Shown here: in pieces, positions 24,966 through 34,098 of the stretch
How the letters are laid out: each line of letters begins with the position of its first letter
Position numbering within the stretch: position 1 is the stretch's first letter
From: Mayfieldus sp038317345
GTDB taxonomy: Bacteria; Actinomycetota; Thermoleophilia; Solirubrobacterales; 70-9
Assembly (NCBI GenBank): GCA_038317345.1
Contig: JBBQBH010000001.1
Span: 1 to 64,000 of the forward strand
Length of the DNA: 64,000 nt
Reading direction: 5' to 3'
Translations under genes and position numbers: made by a program
The notes under the pieces: model-generated
What the model saw: the letters and a program-made list of their open reading frames with translations, nothing else
Databases searched by the model: none
What the model was told of the DNA's origin: nothing

Positions 24966-26501
24966 CTAATGGCGAACGATCAGGGTCGCGGCGAAGTGTT
25001 GGTGGTCGTGCGTGTAGAGCCAATCGCCGAAGGCAAAGCCGCCCTGCTTGGGGTCCGCGTTGATCAGTGCCGCGGTTATGCGGCTGCAGTTGCCGGGATT
25101 GCGCAGCGTCACCCCGCGTACCCCACCGTGCTTGGCAAACCGCATCTTGATCCGGACCGTGCCCGTCTCCACTGGGCCCTCGCGGCAGACCAGCGCGAAC
25201 GCCGATTGTGTTCCACGCTGCCCGCCGGCGAGCAGACGCAGCGCGCCGACATTGCGCGGTTTTACGTTAAAGAGGAGATACCCCGTATGGCTGAGGCGGC
25301 GGATGATGAAGCGGCCGGGATGCAGTGTTCCTCGACGCTGCACGTCGCCCCAGAGCGGCCCGTCGACGTAGGGGAAATCGCCCGGTGTGCGCCATTCGGC
25401 CGTCGCGGCGGCGAAGCGCGCGAACTCGTGCGGAAAGTCGTTGCCGCGCGTCCCCCTGCCCTTCTTGCGCGCCAGCGTCCGAATCGCCGCGTTGTAGGCG
25501 TTGACCGAGAACCCCGACGGACTCACCTTGCGGGCGTGCTCCCAGGCAGTTCGCACGATCTCGTCTCCGTAGTTGCCGGCGAGCCAGTGATTCCAGACCG
25601 CGGACCCGTAGATCTTGATGCTGTTGCCGTTGGTGATCGGAAGCTTTGAGCGCGATACCCAGCGCTTGATGTAGCGCAGGTAGTCGTTGTTGTTCGGGTA
25701 CACGTGGTCCTCCATCCAGACCGCGGTCGCCTCGTAGAACCAGAGGTCCTGGTTGACGTCGTAACCGAATTGGAGGACGTGGTTGTACTCGTGGGCGAAG
25801 GTGACGTCGAGGTCGTTGATCGAGGTGGTGCCGGGAAACTCGGCCGGGCTGTAGTCGTTGTCGACGACGAGATAGGCGTGCTGGGAGTGGCCTCTCTGCT
25901 TGACGTCGGGGGCGGAGTAGCCGAACAGCCGGCCCGAGAGCTGGACCAGGTAGACGTCGGTCCGCGAGTCGCCTCCGAGTATGCCGTCGGCTTTTGGCGG
26001 CTTCCAGCCGAGGGCCCCGTTCTCGACCGCGTAGACCTCCTCCCCCACGGCCCCTACCTGCTCGACGTAGTCGGGCACACCGTTTCCGTTCGCATCGGTC
26101 GGGGCGGGCGCGTCGATGCCGCTGCCCACGTAATGGACGCAGAAGTGGGCGGTGCAGTAGGGCGGCTGCTCGGGGGTTATATAGGGGTGGCCGTCGGGGT
26201 CCCCGGGATTAGTCGGACGCGCGAGCAGTGCCTCGGCGTGATGGCGCTCGACCGGTCCAAGGCTCCCCAGCGAGCGCGAGAGCGCCAGCAGGGTCGTGGT
26301 CAGGTCCTTCGCCGGCGCGTGGCGCACCTGCTGGTGTTTTGCCGGGCTGAGCAGGCGGGTCGCCCGGTGAAGCGCCTGCGAGGCCTTGCGCGGCGACAAT
26401 TTCACGCCCACGGGGGCTGCGGAGGCGTTCACGGCTCCCGCGACGCCGAGCAATACCGTCACCAGCAAGAGCGAAGTCCCGATCTGCCGGCGGACTCGCA
26501 T
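24966..26501 (-). CDS. Secreted HExxH metalloprotease-like protein (MXAN_6640-like)
   Basis: From ATG 26501 the 511-residue protein has a signal peptide (SLLLVTVLLGVAGAVNASA), a helical N-terminal region, then a calcium-site-like DANGNGVPDYVEQV, and the zinc motif FAHEYNHVLQFGYD (His237, Glu238, His241) with a second conserved acidic element FYEATAVWMEDHVYP downstream. This resembles the MXAN_6640 family of putative secreted metalloproteases. Several cysteines could form disulfides. The C-terminal 150 residues look like a beta-sandwich. Substrate unknown. The longer frame overlaps nadE and is rejected. Confidence 0.75.
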   Translation of the reverse strand: MRVRRQIGTSLLLVTVLLGVAGAVNASAAPVGVKLSPRKASQALHRATRLLSPAKHQQVRHAPAKDLTTTLLALSRSLGSLGPVERHHAEALLARPTNPGDPDGHPYITPEQPPYCTAHFCVHYVGSGIDAPAPTDANGNGVPDYVEQVGAVGEEVYAVENGALGWKPPKADGILGGDSRTDVYLVQLSGRLFGYSAPDVKQRGHSQHAYLVVDNDYSPAEFPGTTSINDLDVTFAHEYNHVLQFGYDVNQDLWFYEATAVWMEDHVYPNNNDYLRYIKRWVSRSKLPITNGNSIKIYGSAVWNHWLAGNYGDEIVRTAWEHARKVSPSGFSVNAYNAAIRTLARKKGRGTRGNDFPHEFARFAAATAEWRTPGDFPYVDGPLWGDVQRRGTLHPGRFIIRRLSHTGYLLFNVKPRNVGALRLLAGGQRGTQSAFALVCREGPVETGTVRIKMRFAKHGGVRGVTLRNPGNCSRITAALINADPKQGGFAFGDWLYTHDHQHFAATLIVRH

Positions 26502-26572
26502 GCGACGGCCAACTATAGGGCCGTCCGGGAGCGGGTCTGCAGACCGTCGATCAGGCGGGCAATACTCCATGT

Positions 26573-28273
26573 GTGGGGAAAACACCGCAAATCCGCCTAG
26601 GGCTCGCCCAGATCAACTGCACGGTCGGCGACATCGACGGCAATACGAGCAAGATTCGGGAGTGGGTCGGCCGCGCCCGCGACGCCGGGGTCGATCTGGT
26701 GCTGTTTCCGGAGCTCTGCATTCCCGGCTACCCGGCCGAGGACCTCTACCTGAAGCGCCACTTCGTTGAGGCCAACCACCGCGCCGTCGATGAGCTTGCC
26801 GCCGAGGTGACAGGGATCGCCGCCGTGGTCGGCTTCGCCGAGGCCGGGGAGGGCACAAGGGACGGGCGGCCGGTGGTCCACAACTCGATCGCCCTGCTTG
26901 CCGACGGGGCGGTGCGGGCCGTCTACCGCAAGCAGCGTCTGCCCAACTACGCCGTCTTCGACGAGAAGCGCTACTTCACCCCGGACACCGAGCCGGCGAT
27001 CGCGGAGCTGGTGGGGACGAAGGTCGGCCTGACGATCTGCGAGGACGTCTGGGTCGAGGGCACACCTGCTTCGCTGGAGGCCCAGGAGGGAGCACAGCTG
27101 ATCATCAACCCATCCGCCTCCCCATATCACCGGGGCAAGGGAGCCGAGCGAGAGCAGATGTTCGCCGACCGCGCCCGGGCCTACGGGGCCGCCTTCGCCT
27201 TCTGCAACCTCGTCGGCGGCCAGGACGAGTTGGTATTCGACGGCCACAGCCTGATCATCGACGCCGAGGGCAACCTGCTCGCGCGGGGCTCCCAGTTCAC
27301 GGAAGAGCTGCTGGTCTGTGAGCTGGGATCCGGCGAGCCATGCCCCCGCGCCGAGCCCCTTCCCGACCTCGACGAGGTCTACGCGGCGCTGGTGTTGGGG
27401 CTTGGCGACTATGTCCGCAAGAACGGCTTCCGTCACGTCGGCCTGGCGCTGTCGGGAGGCATTGACTCGGCGCTAGTGGCGCTGATCGCAGTCGACGCCC
27501 TCGGGCCCGAGGCGGTGACCTCCGTGGTGATGCCCTCCCCCCACTCCAGCTCCGAGACTCAGGAGGACGCGCGTCGGATCGCCACCAACCTGGGCGCCGA
27601 GCCGATCGAGATCCCGATCGAATCGATGATGGCCGACTACGCGAAAGCGCTGGCCGGAAGCGTGGACGGCGCGGGGCCGGTTGCGGGCCCAGGAGATCCC
27701 ACCCGCGCGGCCGGCCCCGACCTGGACGAGGAAAAGGCACAGCAGCTGACCGAGGAAAACCTGCAGGCGCGGATCCGCGGCAACCTGATGATGGCGCTGT
27801 CCAATCGCCATGGCTGGCTGGTGCTGACGACCGGCAACAAGAGCGAGATGTCGGTCGGCTACGCAACCCTCTACGGGGACATGGCCGGCGGCTTCGCGGT
27901 GATCAAGGACGTGCCGAAAACGTTGGTCTACGAATTGGTTCGGCGCCGCAACGAGGCCGCCGGGCGCGAGCTGGTGCCCACGTCAGTGCTCGAGCGCCCG
28001 CCGTCGGCGGAGCTTCGCCCCGGGCAGCTCGACACCGACTCGCTGCCTCCGTACGCGGTGCTCGACCGCATCCTCGAGGCGTATGTCGAGCAGGACGCCG
28101 GGCGCGAGCAGATCATTGCCGCGGGACTGCCCGCCGATGTCGTCGACGAGGTGATCCGGATGGTCGATCGCTCCGAGTACAAGCGGCGTCAGGCGGCTCC
28201 CGGAATCCGCATAACGCCGCGTGCCTTCGGCAGGGACCGGCGCCTACCGATCACCAACCGGTTCGGCGGTTAG
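26573..28273 (+). CDS. nadE: Glutamine-dependent NAD+ synthetase
   Basis: The 566-residue enzyme makes NAD+ from deamido-NAD+ with glutamine-derived ammonia. The N-terminal nitrilase-type glutaminase has its triad in FPELCIPGYP (Glu47), YRKQRLPNY (Lys120) and LTICEDVWVE (Cys156). The synthetase domain has the PP-loop LSGGIDSALVAL (293-304), LTTGNKSEMSVGYATLYGD and the C-terminal RAFGRDRRLPITNRF. An Ala/Gly/Pro-rich insert (about residues 364-385) lengthens the loop after the PP-loop region. It starts with GTG. Confidence 0.96.
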   Translation: MGKTPQIRLGLAQINCTVGDIDGNTSKIREWVGRARDAGVDLVLFPELCIPGYPAEDLYLKRHFVEANHRAVDELAAEVTGIAAVVGFAEAGEGTRDGRPVVHNSIALLADGAVRAVYRKQRLPNYAVFDEKRYFTPDTEPAIAELVGTKVGLTICEDVWVEGTPASLEAQEGAQLIINPSASPYHRGKGAEREQMFADRARAYGAAFAFCNLVGGQDELVFDGHSLIIDAEGNLLARGSQFTEELLVCELGSGEPCPRAEPLPDLDEVYAALVLGLGDYVRKNGFRHVGLALSGGIDSALVALIAVDALGPEAVTSVVMPSPHSSSETQEDARRIATNLGAEPIEIPIESMMADYAKALAGSVDGAGPVAGPGDPTRAAGPDLDEEKAQQLTEENLQARIRGNLMMALSNRHGWLVLTTGNKSEMSVGYATLYGDMAGGFAVIKDVPKTLVYELVRRRNEAAGRELVPTSVLERPPSAELRPGQLDTDSLPPYAVLDRILEAYVEQDAGREQIIAAGLPADVVDEVIRMVDRSEYKRRQAAPGIRITPRAFGRDRRLPITNRFGG

Positions 28274-28289
28274 CGCCGAGTGGTCGGCG
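28274..28289. terminator. Hairpin between convergent genes
   Basis: CGCCGA-GTGG-TCGGCG forms a 6-bp stem with a 4-base loop directly after the nadE stop and before the stop of the convergent thioesterase gene. No T-run; possibly a bidirectional terminator element. Confidence 0.35.
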
Positions 28290-28293
28290 TGCC

Positions 28294-28698
28294 CTAGCCG
28301 GGCGTTTCGAACGGCCGCACGGCCACGGTCACCTTCGCCAATGCGCAGAGCCGATCTTCGCCGTCGGTGACCTCGACATCCCAGACCCAGGTCGTCTTGC
28401 CGCGATGGCGGGCCCGCCCGGTGAAGTTCACGCTGCCGGCACTGACCGAGCGCAGGAAGGAGACGTCCAGCGTCTGCGCCAACGCCACCATGCCGTCATC
28501 GAGTACCTGGATCACAGTGCAGCGAGAGCACATCTCGTCGATCACGCTGGTGATCACCCCGCCGTGCAGGTAGCCGTAGGGCTGCTTGAGATCGTCGCGG
28601 ACCTCGATCCGCGCCCGGGCATCCTCCGGCTCATGGCTCAGCCACTGCACACCGAGCAAGCCGCTGAACGGAGATACATCTGGCTCGTCCGGGGGCAT
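28294..28698 (-). CDS. PaaI-family hotdog thioesterase
   Basis: The 134-residue protein has the single hotdog domain with QPYGYLHGGVITSVIDEMCS, in which the HGG region and the following helix form the active site of PaaI/YbgC-like acyl-CoA thioesterases, and the pairing strand AQTLDVSFLRSVSAGSVNF. Acyl substrate unknown. It lies 10 bases downstream of the MMPL-like gene and is probably in one transcript. Confidence 0.88.
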   Translation of the reverse strand: MPPDEPDVSPFSGLLGVQWLSHEPEDARARIEVRDDLKQPYGYLHGGVITSVIDEMCSRCTVIQVLDDGMVALAQTLDVSFLRSVSAGSVNFTGRARHRGKTTWVWDVEVTDGEDRLCALAKVTVAVRPFETPG

Positions 28699-28708
28699 CG
28701 CCGGCAGG

Positions 28709-30268
28709 CTATTGGTCGCGGGTCCTGCCGGCCGTGAGACTGAGCAGCGCGGGTGCGATGAGGGCCTGCACGATCAGCAGCTCGAGGACCAGCCCGGCCG
28801 CCATTCCGAGCCCGAACTCCTGGATGAAGCTGCGCGAGGAGAAGCCGAGCGCGATCCCGGCCGTTACCCCGGCAAGGCAGGCGGCCGCGGCGGGCGGCCC
28901 ACAGCGCGCCATCGCCTCACGCACCCGATCGACGCCGCTGACAGCGTCGTCGACCTGCCGGGCGGCCCAGGCCAATGCCACCGCCTGGGCGGCGCACAGC
29001 GCCGCCACAACCGAGGCCGCGGCCCCGATCGAACCGAGCTGCAAGGCCCCGCTCGAGGTGTAGTCGAGGAATCCCTCCAGCCTCCCCTCCTGGAAGCTGA
29101 CCACAAGAAGACCGACGGCACCGACGGCAGGAATCGCCGCCGCCAGGGCGGCCAGGATCGCCAGCCCGGGGCGCCGGCCGATCGTCCAGCCAAGCGCGAC
29201 GGTGATCACGACCGGGGCGGCAATCGCGCCGCCGAGCTCCGGCCGACTGATCGAAGGAGCCAGCGCTGCGCCTATTGCTGCGGTTGCGAGGCGTTGCGCC
29301 GGCACCGCAACGATTGCCAGCACGACGAAAGCGAGGATCGCGATCAGCGCCCCCATTGCGCGGCTCCAGCCCACCAGCCCACCGATTCCCCGCCAGAGCC
29401 TCGAAGCGCCGGCTCCCTCTGCAGGTTCGAGGGCGCCCACCGCCCCCATCGCTCCCTGCGCAGCGGGCACGGCGAGAAGCGAGGAGAGGGCGCCGCCGAG
29501 CCCAAGCGAACCGAGGTAGCCAATGCCCAGTATCGCCGCCGCGCCGAAGGTCGCAGCGGCCGCCAACCCGCACCCCCACAGCGGCGCGGGACCCGCCCCC
29601 GATCTCGCCATCGCACAGAGCTGCAGCGTCAGCAGCGTGCCGCCGGCCGCCGCGCCGACCAGGGCCAGCCAGGAGACATCGATCGGCCCCCCGAGGAGCT
29701 CGCAGGCAACCGCGGCAAGCGCCGAGCTCGCAGCGGCGGCGAGCAGGGCGGCGCCGGCGGGGCGAACGCCAAGCGGCCAGGCCGCGATCAGCGCCACGAA
29801 CGGCAGAGCGATGAGGAGCAGGAAGAGGTCATCGACGGCGTCGTCCTTTGCGATCCGGACTGCCACCACGGGGCCTTTGAAGGCAAGCGTCAGGGGCCCC
29901 GGATCGAGGTTCCGCTGGATTCGCTCGATCGCGGCGTCGCGCCTTTGCCCTCCGACGCCGAAGCTAACCAGCAGCAGGATCAAGTTGGTGCTTCCTTTTG
30001 GCAGCCGCTCACCGACCGCGACTACCGCAGGATCGGCGATGAGCTGCGCCTGCATCGTCCTCACCGCAACCTGGAAGGTCGGGGAGCGGGCTGGAATGGC
30101 ACCCCGGACCTGAACATGCAGGGTGGTCACCTTCGATTCCGTCGTCGAGAGCGCCAGACGGTCGGACCATCCGGCCGCCAGAGCGGTGCCGAGCACGGCC
30201 ACGGCTGCGAGCACCCCGAGCGCGCGGCCGGGATGCTTGGCGGCCGTCGTGCGTAGTCGCTCGCCCAC
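28709..30268 (-). CDS. MMPL/RND-like integral membrane protein
   Basis: About 519 residues from the GTG at 30268, with roughly eleven to twelve hydrophobic segments. One segment follows the cytoplasmic N-terminus (LGVLAAVAVLGTALAAGW), then an extracytoplasmic domain of about 130 residues, then a block of helices (LFLLLIALPFVALIAAWPLG and on) and a C-terminal SRSFIQEFGLGMAAGLVLEL, the last matching the end of MMPL domains. It is a half-size version with one periplasmic loop. Function may be lipid or hydrophobe export. Start uncertain: TTG 30328 and the longer frame to 30466 are also open, the latter overlapping the divergent gene. Confidence 0.65.
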   Translation of the reverse strand: MGERLRTTAAKHPGRALGVLAAVAVLGTALAAGWSDRLALSTTESKVTTLHVQVRGAIPARSPTFQVAVRTMQAQLIADPAVVAVGERLPKGSTNLILLLVSFGVGGQRRDAAIERIQRNLDPGPLTLAFKGPVVAVRIAKDDAVDDLFLLLIALPFVALIAAWPLGVRPAGAALLAAAASSALAAVACELLGGPIDVSWLALVGAAAGGTLLTLQLCAMARSGAGPAPLWGCGLAAAATFGAAAILGIGYLGSLGLGGALSSLLAVPAAQGAMGAVGALEPAEGAGASRLWRGIGGLVGWSRAMGALIAILAFVVLAIVAVPAQRLATAAIGAALAPSISRPELGGAIAAPVVITVALGWTIGRRPGLAILAALAAAIPAVGAVGLLVVSFQEGRLEGFLDYTSSGALQLGSIGAAASVVAALCAAQAVALAWAARQVDDAVSGVDRVREAMARCGPPAAAACLAGVTAGIALGFSSRSFIQEFGLGMAAGLVLELLIVQALIAPALLSLTAGRTRDQ

Positions 30269-30348
30269 GCGCGCAACATATCCGCCGTATCCGTCGTCGC
30301 GGGCGGTTACCTGCGCCGCCAGCGTCAACGAGTGCGTAGGCTTTTTCC

Positions 30349-31395
30349 ATGCCGCTGACCGACGACCAACGCGCGATGCTCCAATTGCTGCTGCAGCGCG
30401 GCCAAAGCTACGCCGACATCGGCTCCCTGCTCGGCCTTGACGTCGAGGGCGTGCAATCGCGGGCACGCGAGGCGCTGACCGAGATCGGCGGCCAGGATCC
30501 CGATCGTGACGTCGTCAGCCTCACCGACTACCTACTCGGGCAGGCGGACCCGATCGGCCGCGCCGACGCAGCCCGCCAGCTTCAGGCAGACGGCGAGGCC
30601 CGCGACCTCGCCGAGCGCCTGGTCACCCAGTTGCGCGTGCTCGCCCCCGGGGCCGATCTTCCCGATCTGCCCGGCGCCGACTCGGGCTCGGCGAAGCGCA
30701 AGGACTCCCCCGCCCCGGCTCCGCAGCCGTCCGATAAAGCCGCTGACAGCGGCCCAACTCGCCGCCCGTTCAGCGAGCTGACCTCGACTCTGAGCCGCGG
30801 CCAGCGCCAGGCGATCGCGGGCCTGCTCGGAGCAGGGATCCTGATCGTGGTCGGAGTGCTGGCGCTGACTGGAGTCTTCGACAGCGGCGGCGGCGGCAAC
30901 AACTCTTCCGCCTCGTCGACCAACTCGTCCCAGCAGGCCTCGTCGAACGCGAGTGGGTTGACTAGGGCGGTCCTTAAGTCGCAGAACGGGAGCGGCGCTC
31001 AGGGCGTTGCGGTCTTCGCCCGGGTCCGCAACACCCCGGTGCTGCAGATCAACGTCACGAACCTGAAGCCCAGCGGGCCGGGAGAGGGTTACGTGATCTG
31101 GCTCTACAGTGGTCCGACCCAGGCTTTCCCGATCGTCCGTCAGGCGGTCGGCAAGAGCGGCCAGCTGCGCGGCGCCGCCCCGGTGCCGGCGCAACTGATC
31201 CAGGCCCTGCAGCAGCGTCTGTTCAACTCGATCGACGTGTCGCTGGCCAAAAACTCCGACGTCACCGCCGCTCTCTCCCAGGCCAAAAAGAGCCAGAAGC
31301 TGCCCCCCTACGCGGGCCAGAGCGTGGCGCGTGGGACGATCACCGGACCTGGCTTCTCAGCAAGCGGAAACGGCTCGAGCTCCTCGGGTCAGTAG
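30349..31395 (+). CDS. Membrane-anchored HTH protein with RskA-like extracytoplasmic domain
   Basis: The 348-residue protein combines three parts. Residues 1-45 read as a sigma-region-4/LuxR-type helix-turn-helix (TDDQRAMLQLLLQRGQSYAD, then IGSLLGLDVEGVQSRAREAL). A Pro/Ala/Ser linker leads to one membrane helix (154-177, AIAGLLGAGILIVVGVLALT). The outer part after a Ser/Asn/Gly-rich spacer resembles the anti-sigma-K factor C-terminal domain (LQINVTNLKPSGPGEGYVIW and SIDVSLAKNSDV). It could sense an envelope state and act on DNA or a sigma factor inside. Divergent from the MMPL-like gene. Confidence 0.7.
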   Translation: MPLTDDQRAMLQLLLQRGQSYADIGSLLGLDVEGVQSRAREALTEIGGQDPDRDVVSLTDYLLGQADPIGRADAARQLQADGEARDLAERLVTQLRVLAPGADLPDLPGADSGSAKRKDSPAPAPQPSDKAADSGPTRRPFSELTSTLSRGQRQAIAGLLGAGILIVVGVLALTGVFDSGGGGNNSSASSTNSSQQASSNASGLTRAVLKSQNGSGAQGVAVFARVRNTPVLQINVTNLKPSGPGEGYVIWLYSGPTQAFPIVRQAVGKSGQLRGAAPVPAQLIQALQQRLFNSIDVSLAKNSDVTAALSQAKKSQKLPPYAGQSVARGTITGPGFSASGNGSSSSGQ

Positions 31396-31433
31396 CGGAT
31401 GCGTCGCCTCGCACTCGATTGAGAGGGCGCGGG

Positions 31434-31916
31434 GTGTACGTCTCCGAGCGCAAGCACAACCCCCTCGTCAATACGGCGGCCGGCGGACGCACCCTCAGCG
31501 CGACGCAGCTCCCCTTCTTTTTCCTACACCCACCCTCCGGCTATGGCGTGCTCACGACCACCGGTCGCAAGAGCGGAAATCAGCGCCGCAGATGCATCCG
31601 CGCGATCCGCAGGGGCCAGACGGCCTACCTCGTCGCGATCAAGGGAACCGAGACAGGCTGGCTGAAGAACATCCGGGCGAACCCGGAAGTGCACCTACGG
31701 ATTCGCGGCGGAACGTTCGCTGGAGTCGCGCGGGAGCTGGTCGATGACGCGGAGCGACAGGAGGCGATGGAGGCTTACTGCGAGACCGTCAATCGATTCA
31801 AGTATCTCGAGTGCACCATGTGGCGAAAAGGGCGGCCGACGCGCTCGAAGATCAAGGAGCTGCATCGGAGCTGGTTTGAACAGGGGATTCCGCTGGCCGT
31901 CGACCTGGCGCAGTAG
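31434..31916 (+). CDS. Deazaflavin (F420)-dependent nitroreductase family protein
   Basis: From GTG 31434 the 160-residue protein has the split-barrel pattern of the Ddn/FDOR-B-like group: LTTTGRKSGNQRRRCIRAIR, then YLVAIKGTETGWLKNIRANP and EVHLRIRGG, which bind F420. Actinobacteria use such enzymes for redox of small hydrophobic molecules. The C-terminal LECTMWRKGRPTRSKIKEL is less usual. A TTG at 31419 would add five residues. Confidence 0.82.
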   Translation: MYVSERKHNPLVNTAAGGRTLSATQLPFFFLHPPSGYGVLTTTGRKSGNQRRRCIRAIRRGQTAYLVAIKGTETGWLKNIRANPEVHLRIRGGTFAGVARELVDDAERQEAMEAYCETVNRFKYLECTMWRKGRPTRSKIKELHRSWFEQGIPLAVDLAQ

Positions 31917-31930
31917 GCAAGACCGGATTG

Positions 31931-33562
31931 TCAGCCGATCAGCTTGCCCGGATTGAGGATCCCGACCGGGTCGAAGCGCTCCTTGGCTGTGCGCAAGAGG
32001 TCGAGCCCCAACTCGCCGACCTCGGCCTTCATGTAGGGCGCGTGGTCGCGGCCGACAGCGTGATGGTGGGTGATTGTGCCCTGCGCAGCGACGATGGCCT
32101 CGCAGGCGGCTGCCTTGACCCTTCTCCATTGCTCGACCTCTTCGCCGGGCCGCCGCCGCGCGAGGAAGGTGTAATAGAGCGAGGCGCCGTCGGGGTAGGC
32201 GTGCGAGAGATGGCAGAGGACGATCCCGGGCGTCCCCTGCGCTGTCATCGCCTCGCTGATCGCTCTTTGCACCGCGCGGTAGAGCTCCTCGAGGCGCGAC
32301 CAGGTATGCGAGGTCTCGAGCGTCTCGACCATTGCTCCGGCGTCGAGCAGCGAGTCGCGCAGGTAGGGGCCTTCATAGCGGCCTCTTTTCCAGGCGCGGC
32401 CGCCGGCCTGGCCCAGGTATACGGCCCCGGCGTCGCGTAGGCGGCGGGCGACCAGCATGCGCCGCCTCGCCACCGTTTCGCGCTCGCCCTCGAGCCCGAC
32501 GACGATCAGACAGCCGGCGGCCCGTCCGCGCAGCGACAGGTAGCCCTTGAACAGGGCGCCGGCGGGGCCGCTGGGGCCGGAGAGCGCCAGCGAGAAGCGG
32601 GTCTCCTGCTCGTCGGATAGGCGGATCACGTCGGGCAGCACCTCGTCCTGGGCCAGCCTTCGCACCGCCGTGCAGCCGGCCTCCCAGCTCTCCGCGATCC
32701 AGGTCTCGTAGCGCTCGCTCGCGGGACTCGGCCGCACCCGGACCGTGACCTCAGGGATCACCCCGAGGACGCCCTCGGAGCCAATCGCAAGCTCGCGCAG
32801 CGACGGACCCGCCGCCGTGTGCGGCGTCTCCAGGGTGCGCAGCTCACCCGCCGGGGCGAGCATCCGAATGCTCGTGATCATCTCGTCGAAGCGCCCGTAG
32901 CCGCTCGAGGCCTGACCGGCGGAGCGGGTCGCCGCGAAGCCGCCGATCGTCGCGTACTCGAAGGACTGCGGGAAGTGGCCGAGGGTGAGCCCGTGGCCCC
33001 GCAGCGCCTGCTCGGCCTCCGGGCCGCGGAGCCCCGCGCCCAGCGTCGCGGTGAGCGAGGTGTGGTCGACGGCCACGCCCCGCATGCGGGCGAGGTCGAG
33101 ACTGATCAGCCGTCCGTGATCGCCGCGCATTGGCTCCACTCCGCCGACGACGCTGGTGCCGCCACCGAACGGCACGACCGCGATCCCTTCGCGGGTGCAG
33201 ATCTCCAACACCGCGGCCAGCTCCTCGTCGTCGCCGGGAAGCACCACCGCGTCCGGCGCCTCGGCCAGCCGGCCGGACCGCAAACGGGCCAGGTCCACGT
33301 ACCCGCTGCCGGTTGCGTGGCGGACTCGGTCCTCGTGGTCTGAGATGACGTTTGGGCTGCCAACGGCCTCCGAGATCGCCGCTGGCAGCGGCTCTGGGGC
33401 CGGAATCTCGACAGCGTCGATCGAGGCAGGTCGGCTCCAGGGCGTAAGCTCGCCCAATTCGGCGCCCAGCAAGGAGAGCGAATCGGCGTCGATCGACGCT
33501 TCATCCGCTTCCGCGCCCCACCCCCACCACTTCGAATCCCGGCGCACCGGCTCCGAGGTCAC
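31931..33562 (-). CDS. FAD-binding oxidase, alkyldihydroxyacetonephosphate synthase-like
   Basis: The 543-residue flavoprotein has the VAO/PCMH FAD domain: VVPFGGGTSVVGGVEP (FAD pyrophosphate loop), GHFPQSFEYATIGGFAATRS and the AIGSEGVLGVIPEVTV segment. The C-terminal substrate domain has ITHHHAVGRDHAPYM, as in AGPS-type enzymes, and the usual end DPVGILNPGKLI. Relatives oxidise 2-hydroxy acids or make ether lipids; with the N-terminal SKWWGWG it is closest by eye to AGPS. The GTG at 33562 overlaps the SRPBCC stop (GTGA). Confidence 0.88.
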   Translation of the reverse strand: MTSEPVRRDSKWWGWGAEADEASIDADSLSLLGAELGELTPWSRPASIDAVEIPAPEPLPAAISEAVGSPNVISDHEDRVRHATGSGYVDLARLRSGRLAEAPDAVVLPGDDEELAAVLEICTREGIAVVPFGGGTSVVGGVEPMRGDHGRLISLDLARMRGVAVDHTSLTATLGAGLRGPEAEQALRGHGLTLGHFPQSFEYATIGGFAATRSAGQASSGYGRFDEMITSIRMLAPAGELRTLETPHTAAGPSLRELAIGSEGVLGVIPEVTVRVRPSPASERYETWIAESWEAGCTAVRRLAQDEVLPDVIRLSDEQETRFSLALSGPSGPAGALFKGYLSLRGRAAGCLIVVGLEGERETVARRRMLVARRLRDAGAVYLGQAGGRAWKRGRYEGPYLRDSLLDAGAMVETLETSHTWSRLEELYRAVQRAISEAMTAQGTPGIVLCHLSHAYPDGASLYYTFLARRRPGEEVEQWRRVKAAACEAIVAAQGTITHHHAVGRDHAPYMKAEVGELGLDLLRTAKERFDPVGILNPGKLIG

Positions 33563-34035
33563 TTGCCGTCGCCCTCCGGAGCGGTGACCAGGGCCCGCTC
33601 GATGCCGTTCAAGGCCTCCACGAGGGTGCTTGCAGTCCCACGGCGCACCATCGGCGAGCCCAGCCGCGACATCCCGCGCAAAACCTGGCGACTGGTCAAC
33701 CGCACCTGGGTCCCGCAGTTCGCTGGCTCCAGCTCGATCTCGAGCACCGAGCTGCGCAGAATGCGATCGAACGGGGTCTCGCCAAGTTGCTGCTCCCAGA
33801 CGTAGTGCTTGCCCTCGGCGGAGCTCAGGCAGCGGTAGTCGGCCCGCACCCCACGGCCCTCGGCCGTCTCGAGCACCTTGGTCCACTGGCTGCGCTTGCC
33901 GGCCGCCGTTTGCTGGACGTTTTCGACCCGGGTCGTGCGCGGCCACCAGCGCGGCAGGTTGTATGGATCGGAAACCAGCGACCAGACGACATCGGGAGGC
34001 GCGTCGATCGTGCGGCGGCGGCTAATTCGAGGCAT
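33559..34035 (-). CDS. SRPBCC/START-like lipid-binding family protein
   Basis: The 158-residue protein starts with SRRRTIDAPPDVVWSLVSDP, then YNLPRWWPRTTRVENV, the classic polyketide cyclase/dehydrase-like N-terminus. The central strands and a long C-terminal helix (GTASTLVEALNGIERAL) complete the helix-grip fold, which binds hydrophobic ligands. It is translationally coupled to the FAD oxidase, suggesting a shared lipid substrate. ATG 34035 gives the family start. Confidence 0.85.
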   Translation of the reverse strand: MPRISRRRTIDAPPDVVWSLVSDPYNLPRWWPRTTRVENVQQTAAGKRSQWTKVLETAEGRGVRADYRCLSSAEGKHYVWEQQLGETPFDRILRSSVLEIELEPANCGTQVRLTSRQVLRGMSRLGSPMVRRGTASTLVEALNGIERALVTAPEGDGK

Positions 34036-34048
34036 CGGCGAGGGGGAT

Positions 34049-34085
34049 TGGCGCTTTCTTCGCCATATACGCGAAGAAAGCGCCA
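34049..34085 (-). terminator. Strong 15-bp hairpin after the merR operon
   Basis: TGGCGCTTTCTTCGC (34049-34063), a 7-base loop and GCGAAGAAAGCGCCA (34071-34085) form a perfect 15-bp stem. It lies 13 bases after the merR stop and 13 bases before the SRPBCC ATG on the minus strand. There is no T-run, so it may be a terminator, an attenuator or an mRNA end protector. Confidence 0.7.
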
Positions 34086-34098
34086 CCGGCCCAGATGG

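Noticed and set aside
28586..30256. 556-codon open frame on the plus strand
   Set aside because: Antisense to the MMPL-like gene; composition is Arg/Gly/Gln-rich, a typical shadow of GC-rich coding DNA.
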